From NCBI RefSeq assembly GCF_001629735.1, contig NZ_CP015224.1, forward strand, positions 3,968,001 to 4,032,000: 64,000 nt of DNA, written 5' to 3'. The position numbers and the translations under genes are program-made. The notes beneath the pieces were generated by a model. That model ran no database searches. It was not told the origin of the DNA and was given only the letters and a program-made list of their open reading frames with translations. Source of the DNA: Lysinibacillus sphaericus. Its GTDB lineage: Bacteria; Bacillota; Bacilli; Bacillales_A; Planococcaceae. Shown here one piece after another: positions 18,174 to 25,672 of the stretch; position 1 is the stretch's first letter, and every line of letters starts with the position of its first letter.

Positions 18174-18206
18174 AAAGATGTACTGATTAAGGTACATCTT
18201 TTTTGT
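18174..18206 (+). terminator. Rho-independent terminator
   Basis: A 10-bp stem, AAAGATGTAC (18174-18183) with GTACATCTTT (18192-18201), then a T-run. It ends the kinase/phosphatase unit. Confidence 0.9.
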
Positions 18207-18309
18207 TTTTAAGAGAAACAGCGCGTATAGAAGATAAATAAGAGACTACATTATCCTTTGAAAAATAGCGAGAATATTTAGGAGAGCTGTTTTAGAGTTT
18301 GAAAAAAAC

Positions 18310-18346
18310 AACAATTTTGTTCTATACATGTTAGAACAAAATTGTT
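18310..18346. promoter_or_regulatory. Perfect 15-bp inverted repeat before the Yxl-like operon
   Basis: AACAATTTTGTTCTA (18310-18324) and its exact complement (18332-18346) flank the 7-base spacer tacatgt. A second smaller repeat, GTTATA/TATAAC (18344-18349/18357-18362), abuts it. There is no U-run after it and it sits 36 bp before the first start codon. It fits an operator for a dimeric repressor or an attenuating hairpin better than a terminator. Confidence 0.5.
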
Positions 18347-18381
18347 ATAGTTAATGTATAACAACTAATGGGGTGATCTGT

Positions 18382-18585
18382 ATGATGGAGGAATTAGCAA
18401 AAGTTCCATGGGCAGTGATAGCACCGCTCATCGTCGTTCAATTAATATTAATGATCGTAGCACTTATTGATTTGCGAAAAACACATGCAACAAATGGACC
18501 TAAAATTTTATGGGTATTTATTATTTTATTTACAAATATAATAGGGTCAATTGCGTACTTTATAGTTGGGAGAAAGCAGGCATGA
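18382..18585 (+). CDS. yxlE: YxlE-like PLDc_N membrane protein
   Basis: A 67-residue protein with two membrane segments (about 9-29 and 44-63) and the PLDc_N-domain ending IGSIAYFIVGRK. In B. subtilis, YxlE lies in the sigY operon before YxlF/YxlG and is described as a negative regulator of sigma-Y activity. Here the same order yxlE-yxlF-yxlG is kept, but no sigma factor gene, yxlC or yxlD is present. ATG 18382 follows GGGGTGAT; a GTG at 18373 overlaps that site. Confidence 0.75.
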   Translation: MMEELAKVPWAVIAPLIVVQLILMIVALIDLRKTHATNGPKILWVFIILFTNIIGSIAYFIVGRKQA

Positions 18586-19466
18586 CAACATTACTTCAAG
18601 TAACTGGTTTGACCAAACGATTTGCAGAGCACAATGTTGTAGATGATGTTCAATTTATGTTAGAGGAAAAGACTTCAACGGCGTTAATAGGGCCAAATGG
18701 TGCAGGTAAGACAACCACATTATCCATGTTAACAGGGCTCTTAACACCAACTGCTGGAAGTGTGAAAATGCTAAATGGGGACTTACGTGAAAATATAGGT
18801 TTTTTACCCCAATATCCACAGTTTCATCCTTGGCTAAGCGCATTAGAATTTACTGAGATGGCTGCTCGGTTAAATGGTGTATCAGCAAAAAATGCTAAAT
18901 TAGAAGCGCAAAAAACATTAGAGTTTGTCGGGCTAGGAAATGCCCAACATAAAAAAATAGATACTTTTTCTGGTGGGATGAGGCAACGCCTTGGTATTTC
19001 CCAGGCAATTGTGCATAAGCCAAAATTACTGTTATTAGACGAACCTGTTTCAGCATTAGACCCTGTTGGTCGTAGGGAGGTTCTTGATTTATTAAAAGGC
19101 TTACAACAAGAGACAACCATTTTATATTCAACGCATATTTTAAACGATGCGGAAGAAATGACGGATCAGTTGTTATTCTTACAAAATGGAAAACTAGTAG
19201 AGCAAGGAACATTACGAGAGGTACGACAACGTTTTGATGAGCAAAATTATATAGTTGAGTTCTCTAGTGAGGAAGAGGCAAAGCTTTTTGCAAGCTCGAC
19301 TGATCATGTAGTAGGCTGTTATGTATATATTGAGATATTGAATGAGGAGCCAACGATGAGGGAGCTGCTCCATCGTTTAAGTAATTGTCCTTATACAATA
19401 AGAAAGGTAGAACGACAAACAGCATCGTTGGAAGAAATTTTCATGAAGGTGGCGAAAAAAGCATGA
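18582..19466 (+). CDS. yxlF: ABC transporter ATPase, YxlF-like
   Basis: A 294-residue export-type ATP-binding protein. Walker A is GPNGAGKTT, signature FSGGMRQRLGISQA, Walker B LLLLDEPVSALD and the switch His is in YSTHIL. A C-terminal regulatory part of about 80 residues follows. The ATG overlaps the upstream stop (ATGA), and its own stop overlaps the permease start the same way. This is a tightly coupled three-gene unit. Substrate is unknown. Confidence 0.85.
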   Translation: MTTLLQVTGLTKRFAEHNVVDDVQFMLEEKTSTALIGPNGAGKTTTLSMLTGLLTPTAGSVKMLNGDLRENIGFLPQYPQFHPWLSALEFTEMAARLNGVSAKNAKLEAQKTLEFVGLGNAQHKKIDTFSGGMRQRLGISQAIVHKPKLLLLDEPVSALDPVGRREVLDLLKGLQQETTILYSTHILNDAEEMTDQLLFLQNGKLVEQGTLREVRQRFDEQNYIVEFSSEEEAKLFASSTDHVVGCYVYIEILNEEPTMRELLHRLSNCPYTIRKVERQTASLEEIFMKVAKKA

Positions 19467-20245
19467 GAGGATTCAATGTACTTCTACAAAAGGAATTTAG
19501 AGAGGCATGGCGAAGCTGGAAATTTTTGTGGATACCTCTTGTGTTTGCACTGCTGGGAATGAATGACCCCCTAATAAATTATTATATAATGGATATTTTA
19601 AATGCTGTTGGAAATGTGCCAGAAGGCTTTGAAATGTTGATGCCCGAATTAATGCCCGTTGACCTATTACAGGCATCTATAGGACAGTTTCAAACGATAG
19701 GGTTATTGGTGATAATGGCTTCTTTTGTGGGGATCATAAGTAAAGAACGTGCAAGTGGTATGGCTACCTTATTATATGTAAGGCCGATTTCCTTTGGAGC
19801 CTATTTTATGAGTAAATTTATTGTGATGAGTGCAGTTTGTTTTGTGAGTATTTTAGCAGGCTTTGCAGCAAGTGTGTATTACACTAGTATTCTATATGGA
19901 ACATTAGAAATTGGACCTTTGCTTGCGAGCTTTTGTACGTATTATGTTTGGTTAATATTTGTAATTGCTGTCACATTAATGATGAGCGCTAGTTTTAAAA
20001 CGATTATAGCTACTACATGTGCCTTTACGGTTATCTTTGGCGGACAAATAGTCGATATGGTAGTAGGCCTATTCTGGACTATATCCCCTTGGAAGCTAGC
20101 AAACTATGGACCTTTACTAGTTCGTGGAACAATGGAGATGTCTGATTACTGGTGGAGTTTAATCATGACATTAGCACTGATAATTCTTTGTATTTGCTTG
20201 GGAATCATCATGATGAAAAAAAATGCAGCTATGACTAAAATTTAG
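19463..20245 (+). CDS. yxlG: ABC-2-type permease, YxlG-like
   Basis: A 260-residue membrane protein with about six helices and the ABC-2 layout: a cytosolic start (LLQKEFREAWRSWKF), first helix, outer loop, GIISKERASGMATLLYVRPIS coupling stretch, then four more helices. Start ATG 19463 overlaps the ATPase stop, with GAAGGTGG upstream. It forms the exporter with the preceding ATPase. Confidence 0.85.
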   Translation: MRGFNVLLQKEFREAWRSWKFLWIPLVFALLGMNDPLINYYIMDILNAVGNVPEGFEMLMPELMPVDLLQASIGQFQTIGLLVIMASFVGIISKERASGMATLLYVRPISFGAYFMSKFIVMSAVCFVSILAGFAASVYYTSILYGTLEIGPLLASFCTYYVWLIFVIAVTLMMSASFKTIIATTCAFTVIFGGQIVDMVVGLFWTISPWKLANYGPLLVRGTMEMSDYWWSLIMTLALIILCICLGIIMMKKNAAMTKI

Positions 20246-20252
20246 AAAATAT

Positions 20253-20294
20253 AGGACGGAAAATCTGGTACGTACTGATTTTTCCGTCCTTTTG
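20253..20294 (+). terminator. Rho-independent terminator
   Basis: AGGACGGAAAATC (20253-20265) pairs with the sequence ending TTTCCGTCCT at 20290 (one-base bulge), followed by TTTTG. It ends the Yxl-like operon. Bases 20295-20450 show no supported gene. Confidence 0.85.
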
Positions 20295-20450
20295 TGTTAG
20301 AGTATTCCACCATTAATAAGCAGGATAAGCCCAACAAAGAGCATGATCCTAATAACGTTGATAAAGATCATAGAAAAGAGCGTATTTTGAAAAATGATTG
20401 ATCAAATTTACTTTAAAAAGACTATTAGTCATTATGGTAAATTCATGTGC

Positions 20451-20897
20451 TTACAAGGAATACTTAGCTAATTGTTCTCCCCAAGATGATAATTCAGTCT
20501 CAATAAATCCTGCTCTTTTATAGGCAAATTTTGCTGTAAGATTTTTAGGATCATATCCAATCATAATAAAAGGAATGTTTGCATGATTATTTTTCCTTAT
20601 CTCTTCTATAACCAGATATATAGCTTGTTTGCCTATACCTTTACCTTGAAATTCTTCGTCAATCATTAGTCTATAAATCCAATAATTATTGTCATCAGGG
20701 TCTATTCCAAACATAGTAAATCCTATCATTTTATTATTAAGATAAATACCTTTTGCAAAGAAATTATCTAGAAACTGAACTTCTGCGATAGAATAAAGGT
20801 TGGATGCAATAAATGCTTGTTGTTCCTCTTTAACAGATAATCTAATTGCTTCTTCCCAATTACTTTTGTCAATAGGCTTTAAACAAATTTCCTTCAA
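20451..20897 (-). CDS. GNAT-family acetyltransferase
   Basis: A 148-residue acetyltransferase. Acetyl-CoA motif EEFQGKGIGKQAIYLVIEEI (Q-G-K-G-I-G) and C-terminal AKFAYKRAGFIETE are clear, and the start LKPIDKSNWEEAIRLS fits the family N-terminus. The TTG at 20897 is favoured, with GGGAG nine bases upstream; the in-frame ATG at 20927 lacks a site. The overall pattern resembles SpeG/BltD-type polyamine acetyltransferases, but substrate is not certain. An 18-codon open frame with a strong ribosome site lies just upstream. Confidence 0.8.
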   Translation of the reverse strand: MKEICLKPIDKSNWEEAIRLSVKEEQQAFIASNLYSIAEVQFLDNFFAKGIYLNNKMIGFTMFGIDPDDNNYWIYRLMIDEEFQGKGIGKQAIYLVIEEIRKNNHANIPFIMIGYDPKNLTAKFAYKRAGFIETELSSWGEQLAKYSL

Positions 20898-20939
20898 TTT
20901 GGTACTCTCCCTTTGAAGGGGAAACACGTAGTTTATGGG

Positions 20940-20996
20940 CTATTGAAACGCTATCCCCTTGTTTTTATGCCCAATCAAGTATAAATAATTTCTCAT
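20940..20996 (-). CDS. Possible 18-residue leader peptide
   Basis: ATG 20996 is preceded at eight bases by a near-perfect AAGGAGG. The frame encodes MRNYLYLIGHKNKGIAFQ and stops 43 bp before the acetyltransferase start. Such a good ribosome site on a tiny frame suggests either a leader peptide or the stub of a truncated gene. No homologue is recognised. Confidence 0.35.
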   Translation of the reverse strand: MRNYLYLIGHKNKGIAFQ

Positions 20997-21051
20997 CGAC
21001 AACGCCTCCTTAAAAGTACAGTTAATTACAAATTTATTATATTATATACAA

Positions 21052-21327
21052 TTAAAATATGCCCTCAAGCTCTCTTTCAATGGCTGAAGTGTTCTTTAAT
21101 ACCGAATAGCCCTCTAGAATCCTTTGCTCCACTATAAGAAAAGCAAGTTGTTGATCTATGCTTGCCTCCCACTCCCATGTAGTATTAAGAAGCGCTTGAA
21201 TTTCCTTATCTCCTTTAATTTGAATCCTAATGTTTAAATTTAATTCATGCTCACTGTAAACCCTATGTCCATCATTTGTCTTACTTGCTGGGAAAAATAG
21301 TCCATTTTCTTCGTAATAACGTAACTT
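21052..21327 (-). pseudogene. Decayed MerR-family regulator
   Basis: Read on the minus strand, a 91-codon open frame begins KLRYYEENGLFFPASK, then NDGHRVYSEHEL: the second half of a MerR helix-turn-helix (LRYYEExGL...R.Y...DL). A TGA stop lies directly before it where the first HTH helix should be, and no start codon or ribosome site is available. The middle (NIRIQIKGDKEIQALL) looks like the usual KxLGFSLxEIxxLL with about four residues lost. The C-terminus keeps a helical tail ending at the TAA. Remnant of a one-component regulator, not expressed as such. Confidence 0.7.
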
Positions 21328-21471
21328 TCAAGGGAGAATGTAAAAATAAATGACAGCAAAAACTGCGTTCTTGGAATATTCATAAATTAGGAATATAATG
21401 GTTGTGTAACTAAAAATTTGTCAAATAACTCGGAAAATACATAAAGTTACTAAGAAAGAAGGTACTTAAAA

Positions 21472-22176
21472 GTGGAGACTGAAAATTCCGATCGTTTCCT
21501 GACAGCATTTAATCGAATAGACCATAGATTACGAGATATTGTAGGTATAAAGGATTTTACGCCCTTTTATCGACTCATTGATCAAGCGAAGAAAAAAGAG
21601 GTATTAGTGAAGAAATACGAAGATGATTTACGGTCATACGCTGATTTGCGAAATGCAATTGTCCATCATCGTACTTCTATTAACTATGTAATTGCAGAAC
21701 CACATACGGATGTAGTTGAAAGAATTGAATACATAGATGCTACGCTCGCTAAGCCTACTCTTGTCGGGCAAATGTTCAGAAAGAGAGTATTAGTTTTTCA
21801 AGAGAATGATTCCCTTAAACATGTGTTAAAGGTTATTCACCAACGAAAATATACGCAGTTTCCCGTTTATTTTAATAAACAATTTAGAGGCCTTATTACA
21901 ACTGTAGGAATCACGAATTGGCTTGCCTCTAAGATGGGTGGCGACTATTTACCTAAAGGGATTCCTACGTTGCATGATATTTTAATGCATGAGAAAAATA
22001 GGGTGAATTACAAATTTGTTAGCAGGTACATAACGATATATCAAGCAGAAGAGATTTTTAAACAAGGTGTGGAAAGGGGTAGGCGTTTTGAGGCATTACT
22101 AATCACTGAGCATGGCAAACCACATCAAAAATTAATAGGAATCATTACACCGTTAGATATTGTAAAAATTGATTAA
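21472..22176 (+). CDS. HEPN-like N-terminus plus tandem CBS domains
   Basis: A 234-residue cytosolic protein. Residues 1-70 are helical and end in DLRNAIVHHRTS, where Arg60-Asn61 and His65 give the R(N)x3H arrangement of HEPN RNase/nucleotide-binding domains. Two CBS motifs follow: one opening VLVFQENDSLKHVLKVIHQRKYTQFPVY (about 102-155), the other FVSRYITIYQAEEIF to GIITPLDIVKI (about 182-234). CBS pairs bind adenine nucleotides such as AMP, ATP or c-di-AMP. Start is GTG with GAAGG upstream. It is a single-gene unit. Nuclease activity is not shown; HEPN folds can be structural only. Confidence 0.7.
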   Translation: METENSDRFLTAFNRIDHRLRDIVGIKDFTPFYRLIDQAKKKEVLVKKYEDDLRSYADLRNAIVHHRTSINYVIAEPHTDVVERIEYIDATLAKPTLVGQMFRKRVLVFQENDSLKHVLKVIHQRKYTQFPVYFNKQFRGLITTVGITNWLASKMGGDYLPKGIPTLHDILMHEKNRVNYKFVSRYITIYQAEEIFKQGVERGRRFEALLITEHGKPHQKLIGIITPLDIVKID

Positions 22177-22178
22177 AA

Positions 22179-22214
22179 AAACGAGACAAGCATTTACGGG
22201 CTTGAATGTCTCGC
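22179..22214. terminator. Bidirectional terminator
   Basis: CGAGACA (22182-22188) with TGTCTCG (22207-22213), extended inside by CAAGC/GCTTG, with an A-run before it. It lies between convergent genes and overlaps the 3' end of the minus gene. Confidence 0.7.
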
Positions 22215-22913
22215 TTTATCTTTTAAGCTAATGTATAATGACCCATTTGTTTGAACTTGTGCAAAAAAGACATCTTCAACGGAATGTACATTTTGTTTTT
22301 TCAACTTCTTCATTACCCAGTCCTCTGTTAATTCAAGCTCAACAATGTTTTCCTTGATAAGTTGACCATCTGATATAACCTCTGTAGGCAGATAAGTAGG
22401 TGGGGTAACATCTGCCTTAACATCCTGCTTTGTGGCAACTTGTTCGGAAGTTTTTTGCAGGACACTTAGTTTTCCATTTGTTTCAAGTAACGCATAGTGT
22501 ATATCTTGTACAGAAAAGATGGCTTGCTCACGTAGCATCATTGTCAGCTCGTCCATATGCAAACGGTTTTTCCTTAAGGCAGATTCTAAAATAAGTCCAT
22601 TTTGTACGACAATGGTAGGTTTGTCATCAATAAGTACACGAGCTTTTTTGGATTTAATCGTAATAATCGTCATTAAGTAGGTTAAGGCGCTCCACCAGAC
22701 AAGCGATATTATTCCATCTAAAAAGGGTGTTTCCTCCTGTGAGGCAATTTCTGCAGCAATTGATCCAAATGTAATACCAGTAATATAATGGAAAAATGTT
22801 AATTGGCCCAATTGCTTCTTTCCAAGAATACGCGCCAAAATAAGTAATATAAAGAATGAAAGTGTTGTTCGAAGAATCATTTCCCAAAAGTTAGCATGAA
22901 TAAAGCTTTCCAT
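22194..22913 (-). CDS. DUF421 (YetF-like) membrane protein
   Basis: A 239-residue protein. Three membrane helices occupy the first 80 residues (FWEMILRTTLSFFILLILARI, then GITFGSIAAEIA and LVWWSALTYLMTIIT). A cytosolic DUF421 domain follows, with the characteristic PTIVVQNGLILESALRKNRLHMDELTMMLREQ. Relatives such as YetF and YdfR of spore-formers are linked to germination or stress, with no defined reaction. AAAGGAG upstream of the ATG; monocistronic. Confidence 0.85.
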   Translation of the reverse strand: MESFIHANFWEMILRTTLSFFILLILARILGKKQLGQLTFFHYITGITFGSIAAEIASQEETPFLDGIISLVWWSALTYLMTIITIKSKKARVLIDDKPTIVVQNGLILESALRKNRLHMDELTMMLREQAIFSVQDIHYALLETNGKLSVLQKTSEQVATKQDVKADVTPPTYLPTEVISDGQLIKENIVELELTEDWVMKKLKKQNVHSVEDVFFAQVQTNGSLYISLKDKARHSSP

Positions 22914-23019
22914 GCATACATCAACTCCTTTTACAGCTGTCGAAACATAGCTTGTGCAAAATAGTTAATAGTATGCGACAATCGTCAATAACAAAAACTA
23001 AATAGAGCGAGGTGGCAGC

Positions 23020-24225
23020 ATGAATAATCAAATAAATGTCGCAAATCCAATCTACCCAATTATGATTTTGATAGGTGTTGCTCATCTTATCAATGATACG
23101 ATGCAAGCTGTTATTCCAGCTATGTTTCCAATTTTTAAAAGTGAGCTAGGACTTACCTTCACACAAATTGGTCTCATATCATTTGTCTTAAATATATTTG
23201 CGTCTGCATTACAGCCTATTGTAGGGTTTGTCAGTGATAAAAAGCCAATGCCCTATGCTTTACCAATAGGTATGGTAAGTTCTTTTATTGCTATTACAAT
23301 AATTGCTTTTACTACTCAATATTGGATTATTCTTATTGCGGTATTATTTTTAGGCTTCGGTTCAGCAATATTTCACCCTGAGGGTTCTAGAGTATCCTTT
23401 ATGGCAGCAGGTTCTAAAAGAGGACTTGCTCAATCGATTTATCAAGTTGGGGGAAACTCAGGACAAGCGCTTGCCCCACTAATTAGCGCCTATATATTTG
23501 ATATTTTCGGTCAGCGAGGTGCAGCGATTGTATTAGTAGCGGCAACATTCGGTATTATTCTATTAACTAAGATTGCAAGATGGTATAAAAAGCAATTAGA
23601 GCAAGAGCGTGCAGCGAAGAAAAAACGGGTGTTGGTTTCGACATTGCCACCACTAACAAAGAAGCAGGTAGGGGTAGCTTTAACCTTACTATTTACGATT
23701 ATTTTTGCACGATCATTTTATACAACAAATATAACTAGTTTCTATGTGTTTTATTTAATGGATCATTATGATGTGAATCTTCGTCTAGGACAAATCCTTA
23801 TTTTCCTCTTCATGGCATTTGGGGTAGTAGGGACATTTTTCGGAGGCTCTTTGTCGGATCGTATTGGAAGAAAAAATGTCATTATTCTTTCCGTTGTAGT
23901 ACCAATGCCATTTTGCCTAGCATTGCCTTATGTACCGTTATGGGCTGCTATGATATTTTTAGTGATCATTGGTACATTGATCATGATTAGCTTCTCTGTA
24001 ACGGTGGTATACGCACAAGAGCTAGTTCCATCTAAAATTGGCACAATGGCTGGTTTAACAACTGGCTTTGCCTTTGGTATGGGGGCCATTGGAGCCATGG
24101 TTATTGGTGTTTTAATGGACCACAAAGGTATTGATTTTACAATGATGGTCGTCTCATTATTGCCGTTATTATTGTTAATTGCCTTTTTCCTACCGAAGGA
24201 TAAGCCAGCATCTTCAGCAGCTTAG
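23020..24225 (+). CDS. MFS exporter, fosmidomycin-resistance (Fsr) type
   Basis: A 401-residue major facilitator with about 12 helices. The N-terminus LIGVAHLINDTMQAVIPAMFPIFKSELGLT and the loop FVSDKKPM are diagnostic of the Fsr-like subfamily; GGSLSDRIGRKN is the second-half MFS loop motif. It probably exports a drug or a phosphonate-like metabolite using the proton gradient. GCGAGGTGG site upstream. It stands alone, divergent from the DUF421 gene. Confidence 0.85.
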   Translation: MNNQINVANPIYPIMILIGVAHLINDTMQAVIPAMFPIFKSELGLTFTQIGLISFVLNIFASALQPIVGFVSDKKPMPYALPIGMVSSFIAITIIAFTTQYWIILIAVLFLGFGSAIFHPEGSRVSFMAAGSKRGLAQSIYQVGGNSGQALAPLISAYIFDIFGQRGAAIVLVAATFGIILLTKIARWYKKQLEQERAAKKKRVLVSTLPPLTKKQVGVALTLLFTIIFARSFYTTNITSFYVFYLMDHYDVNLRLGQILIFLFMAFGVVGTFFGGSLSDRIGRKNVIILSVVVPMPFCLALPYVPLWAAMIFLVIIGTLIMISFSVTVVYAQELVPSKIGTMAGLTTGFAFGMGAIGAMVIGVLMDHKGIDFTMMVVSLLPLLLLIAFFLPKDKPASSAA

Positions 24226-24356
24226 TAAAAACATATCCTGACGGTAGCGAACGCAAAAAATTGAGTTTGCCTACAGTTTTTTTACAATGAAATAAAGTTT
24301 TCCACTACAGTCAAATTGTGATTAATCTCAGTCCAAAGAGTTAAATTGAAATGACA

Positions 24357-24391
24357 AAATGCCATCGAGAGTAAACTTCCCGATGGCATTT
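24357..24391. terminator. Terminator between convergent genes
   Basis: An 11-bp stem, AAATGCCATCG (24357-24367) with CGATGGCATTT (24381-24391), with a T-run on the minus side, so it probably ends the minus-strand stress-protein gene. The stretch 24226-24356 also contains an imperfect hairpin before a T7 tract (about 24253-24292), which may end the MFS gene. Confidence 0.7.
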
Positions 24392-24436
24392 GTCAACAGT
24401 GTGAACGCATCCTTTAAAAAGAGGAGCGCGTTTTTT

Positions 24437-25123
24437 TTATTGTCTTAATGGGGATAAAAATTCCGCAGGAAGCTTCTCTTGATCAATCACATAGCCCTCT
24501 GAAATATGAACCTCATGCATTTTATCGTTGTAAGTGAATTTAAAGACACCATTATCAAAATCTGTGCCGATTTCCTTGAAGAAGATACCTTCGATGGATA
24601 CGTATTTCGGACATGTAAATGCTACTTTAAAGTTTTCCTGTTCTTTGATTAAATAAGCACGAACACCTTTTTCGTATGTCTCGTTTGCATCATCATCAGT
24701 AGGACGTTGAACAGCAACAATATGAAAATCTACAAATGGAACTTCTTTTAACAGTACATTAAGGAACGATCCTTTAGTGATCTCTTCCCAACGGCTTTGT
24801 GCGCTTTGACCTACAATAATTTGTGAAATGCCATAGTTTTTCGCGACTTCTGCAATGACTTTCTGAATGGGGCGTTTTTCATTATCTTGCAATATAAATT
24901 TTTCGACCTCAAGTTCGTCTGATAACTTTTCCCATTGCTCAATGTAACTAGATTTCTCAGCGTCAAATGCATCAAGGGGTTGCGAATCAACTGAAAGAAT
25001 ATAGAGTGGGCAATCTAGCATTGTCGCCATTTTGTGTCCTCTACGTATCAAACGCTCACCATTTAAGCCATAGTAAACACAAACTAATATACTTTCGTCT
25101 AAACGCCCTTTTACATGCCTCAT
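24437..25123 (-). CDS. KdpD-like universal stress protein
   Basis: A 228-residue cytosolic protein. Residues 1 to about 145 form a Usp domain with ILVCVYYGLNGERLIRRG at the start and IIVGQSAQSRWEEITKGS at the phosphate-binding end. That form matches the Usp domain inside KdpD potassium sensor kinases more than stand-alone UspA. The C-terminal 80 residues are beta-rich and unassigned. No kinase or KdpFABC genes are nearby. It is divergently placed, with a long shared intergenic region, from the Mrp antiporter operon, which hints at an ion-stress role. Confidence 0.75.
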   Translation of the reverse strand: MRHVKGRLDESILVCVYYGLNGERLIRRGHKMATMLDCPLYILSVDSQPLDAFDAEKSSYIEQWEKLSDELEVEKFILQDNEKRPIQKVIAEVAKNYGISQIIVGQSAQSRWEEITKGSFLNVLLKEVPFVDFHIVAVQRPTDDDANETYEKGVRAYLIKEQENFKVAFTCPKYVSIEGIFFKEIGTDFDNGVFKFTYNDKMHEVHISEGYVIDQEKLPAEFLSPLRQ

Positions 25124-25420
25124 AAAAAATGTACACCTCTTATCTGTTGGTATTTTGTTAATTTCACTGTTAATTATAAAAAAATATCCTAAAACAGCTA
25201 AAATTGATGCTGTTACAGTGCATTATGCTCATTTATATTGTATACTTAAAAATGTATAAAAGTTAACGAAAATATATTGGAAAACCCTTGAAGTAATAAG
25301 CTTATATCAATAATTTAAAGTTATTTAATTTATGCATTACGTGCATCTATGCTAAATTGATTTCATATGCCACACTATTATGCAGTGTGTTAAATAGATA
25401 GTCAAGTGTCTTTATAATGC

Positions 25421-25606
25421 TGATATAATTGAGTTGTAACTGTATAAATTATCTGAATTTCCACAAGTTATTTAGGCTTGCATCGGGTTAGAGGTGACTA
25501 AATAACTAAACATACCAATGACAAGACACTTTAACACCCCAACACTTTCCATTTGCAAAATTTCAAGAATAAATCTGATATGTTAGCTTAAACAAATTGC
25601 TATAAT
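25421..25606 (+). promoter_or_regulatory. Structured leader and promoters of the mrp operon
   Basis: The 549 bp before mrpA hold two extended -10 boxes (TG-n-TATAAT at 25421-25429 and at 25598-25606) and, between them, a perfect 10-bp inverted repeat AGTTATTTAG (25466-25475) / CTAAATAACT (25498-25507). The 22-base loop contains a GGGTTAGAGGTGA stretch. Further small inverted repeats lie at 25332-25346 and 25371-25389. RNA from the first promoter would have a leader of about 240 bases. I cannot match it to a known riboswitch class. Confidence 0.45.
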
Positions 25607-25672
25607 CTTAGCATTTACCATTCCAATACCACAAAAATTTGCTTGATGATTTTGATAGTAGGAGGTTTTCAT

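Noticed and set aside
20296..20402. Short hydrophobic minus-strand frame (MIFINVIRIMLFVGLILL...)
   Set aside because: No ribosome site, and a stop lies close upstream; a 24-codon hydrophobic run is expected by chance in T-rich DNA.
24404..24432. Second hairpin AACGC/GCGTT beside the stress-protein stop
   Set aside because: Short stem with the T-run on the wrong side for the minus gene; the stem at 24357-24391 is the better terminator.
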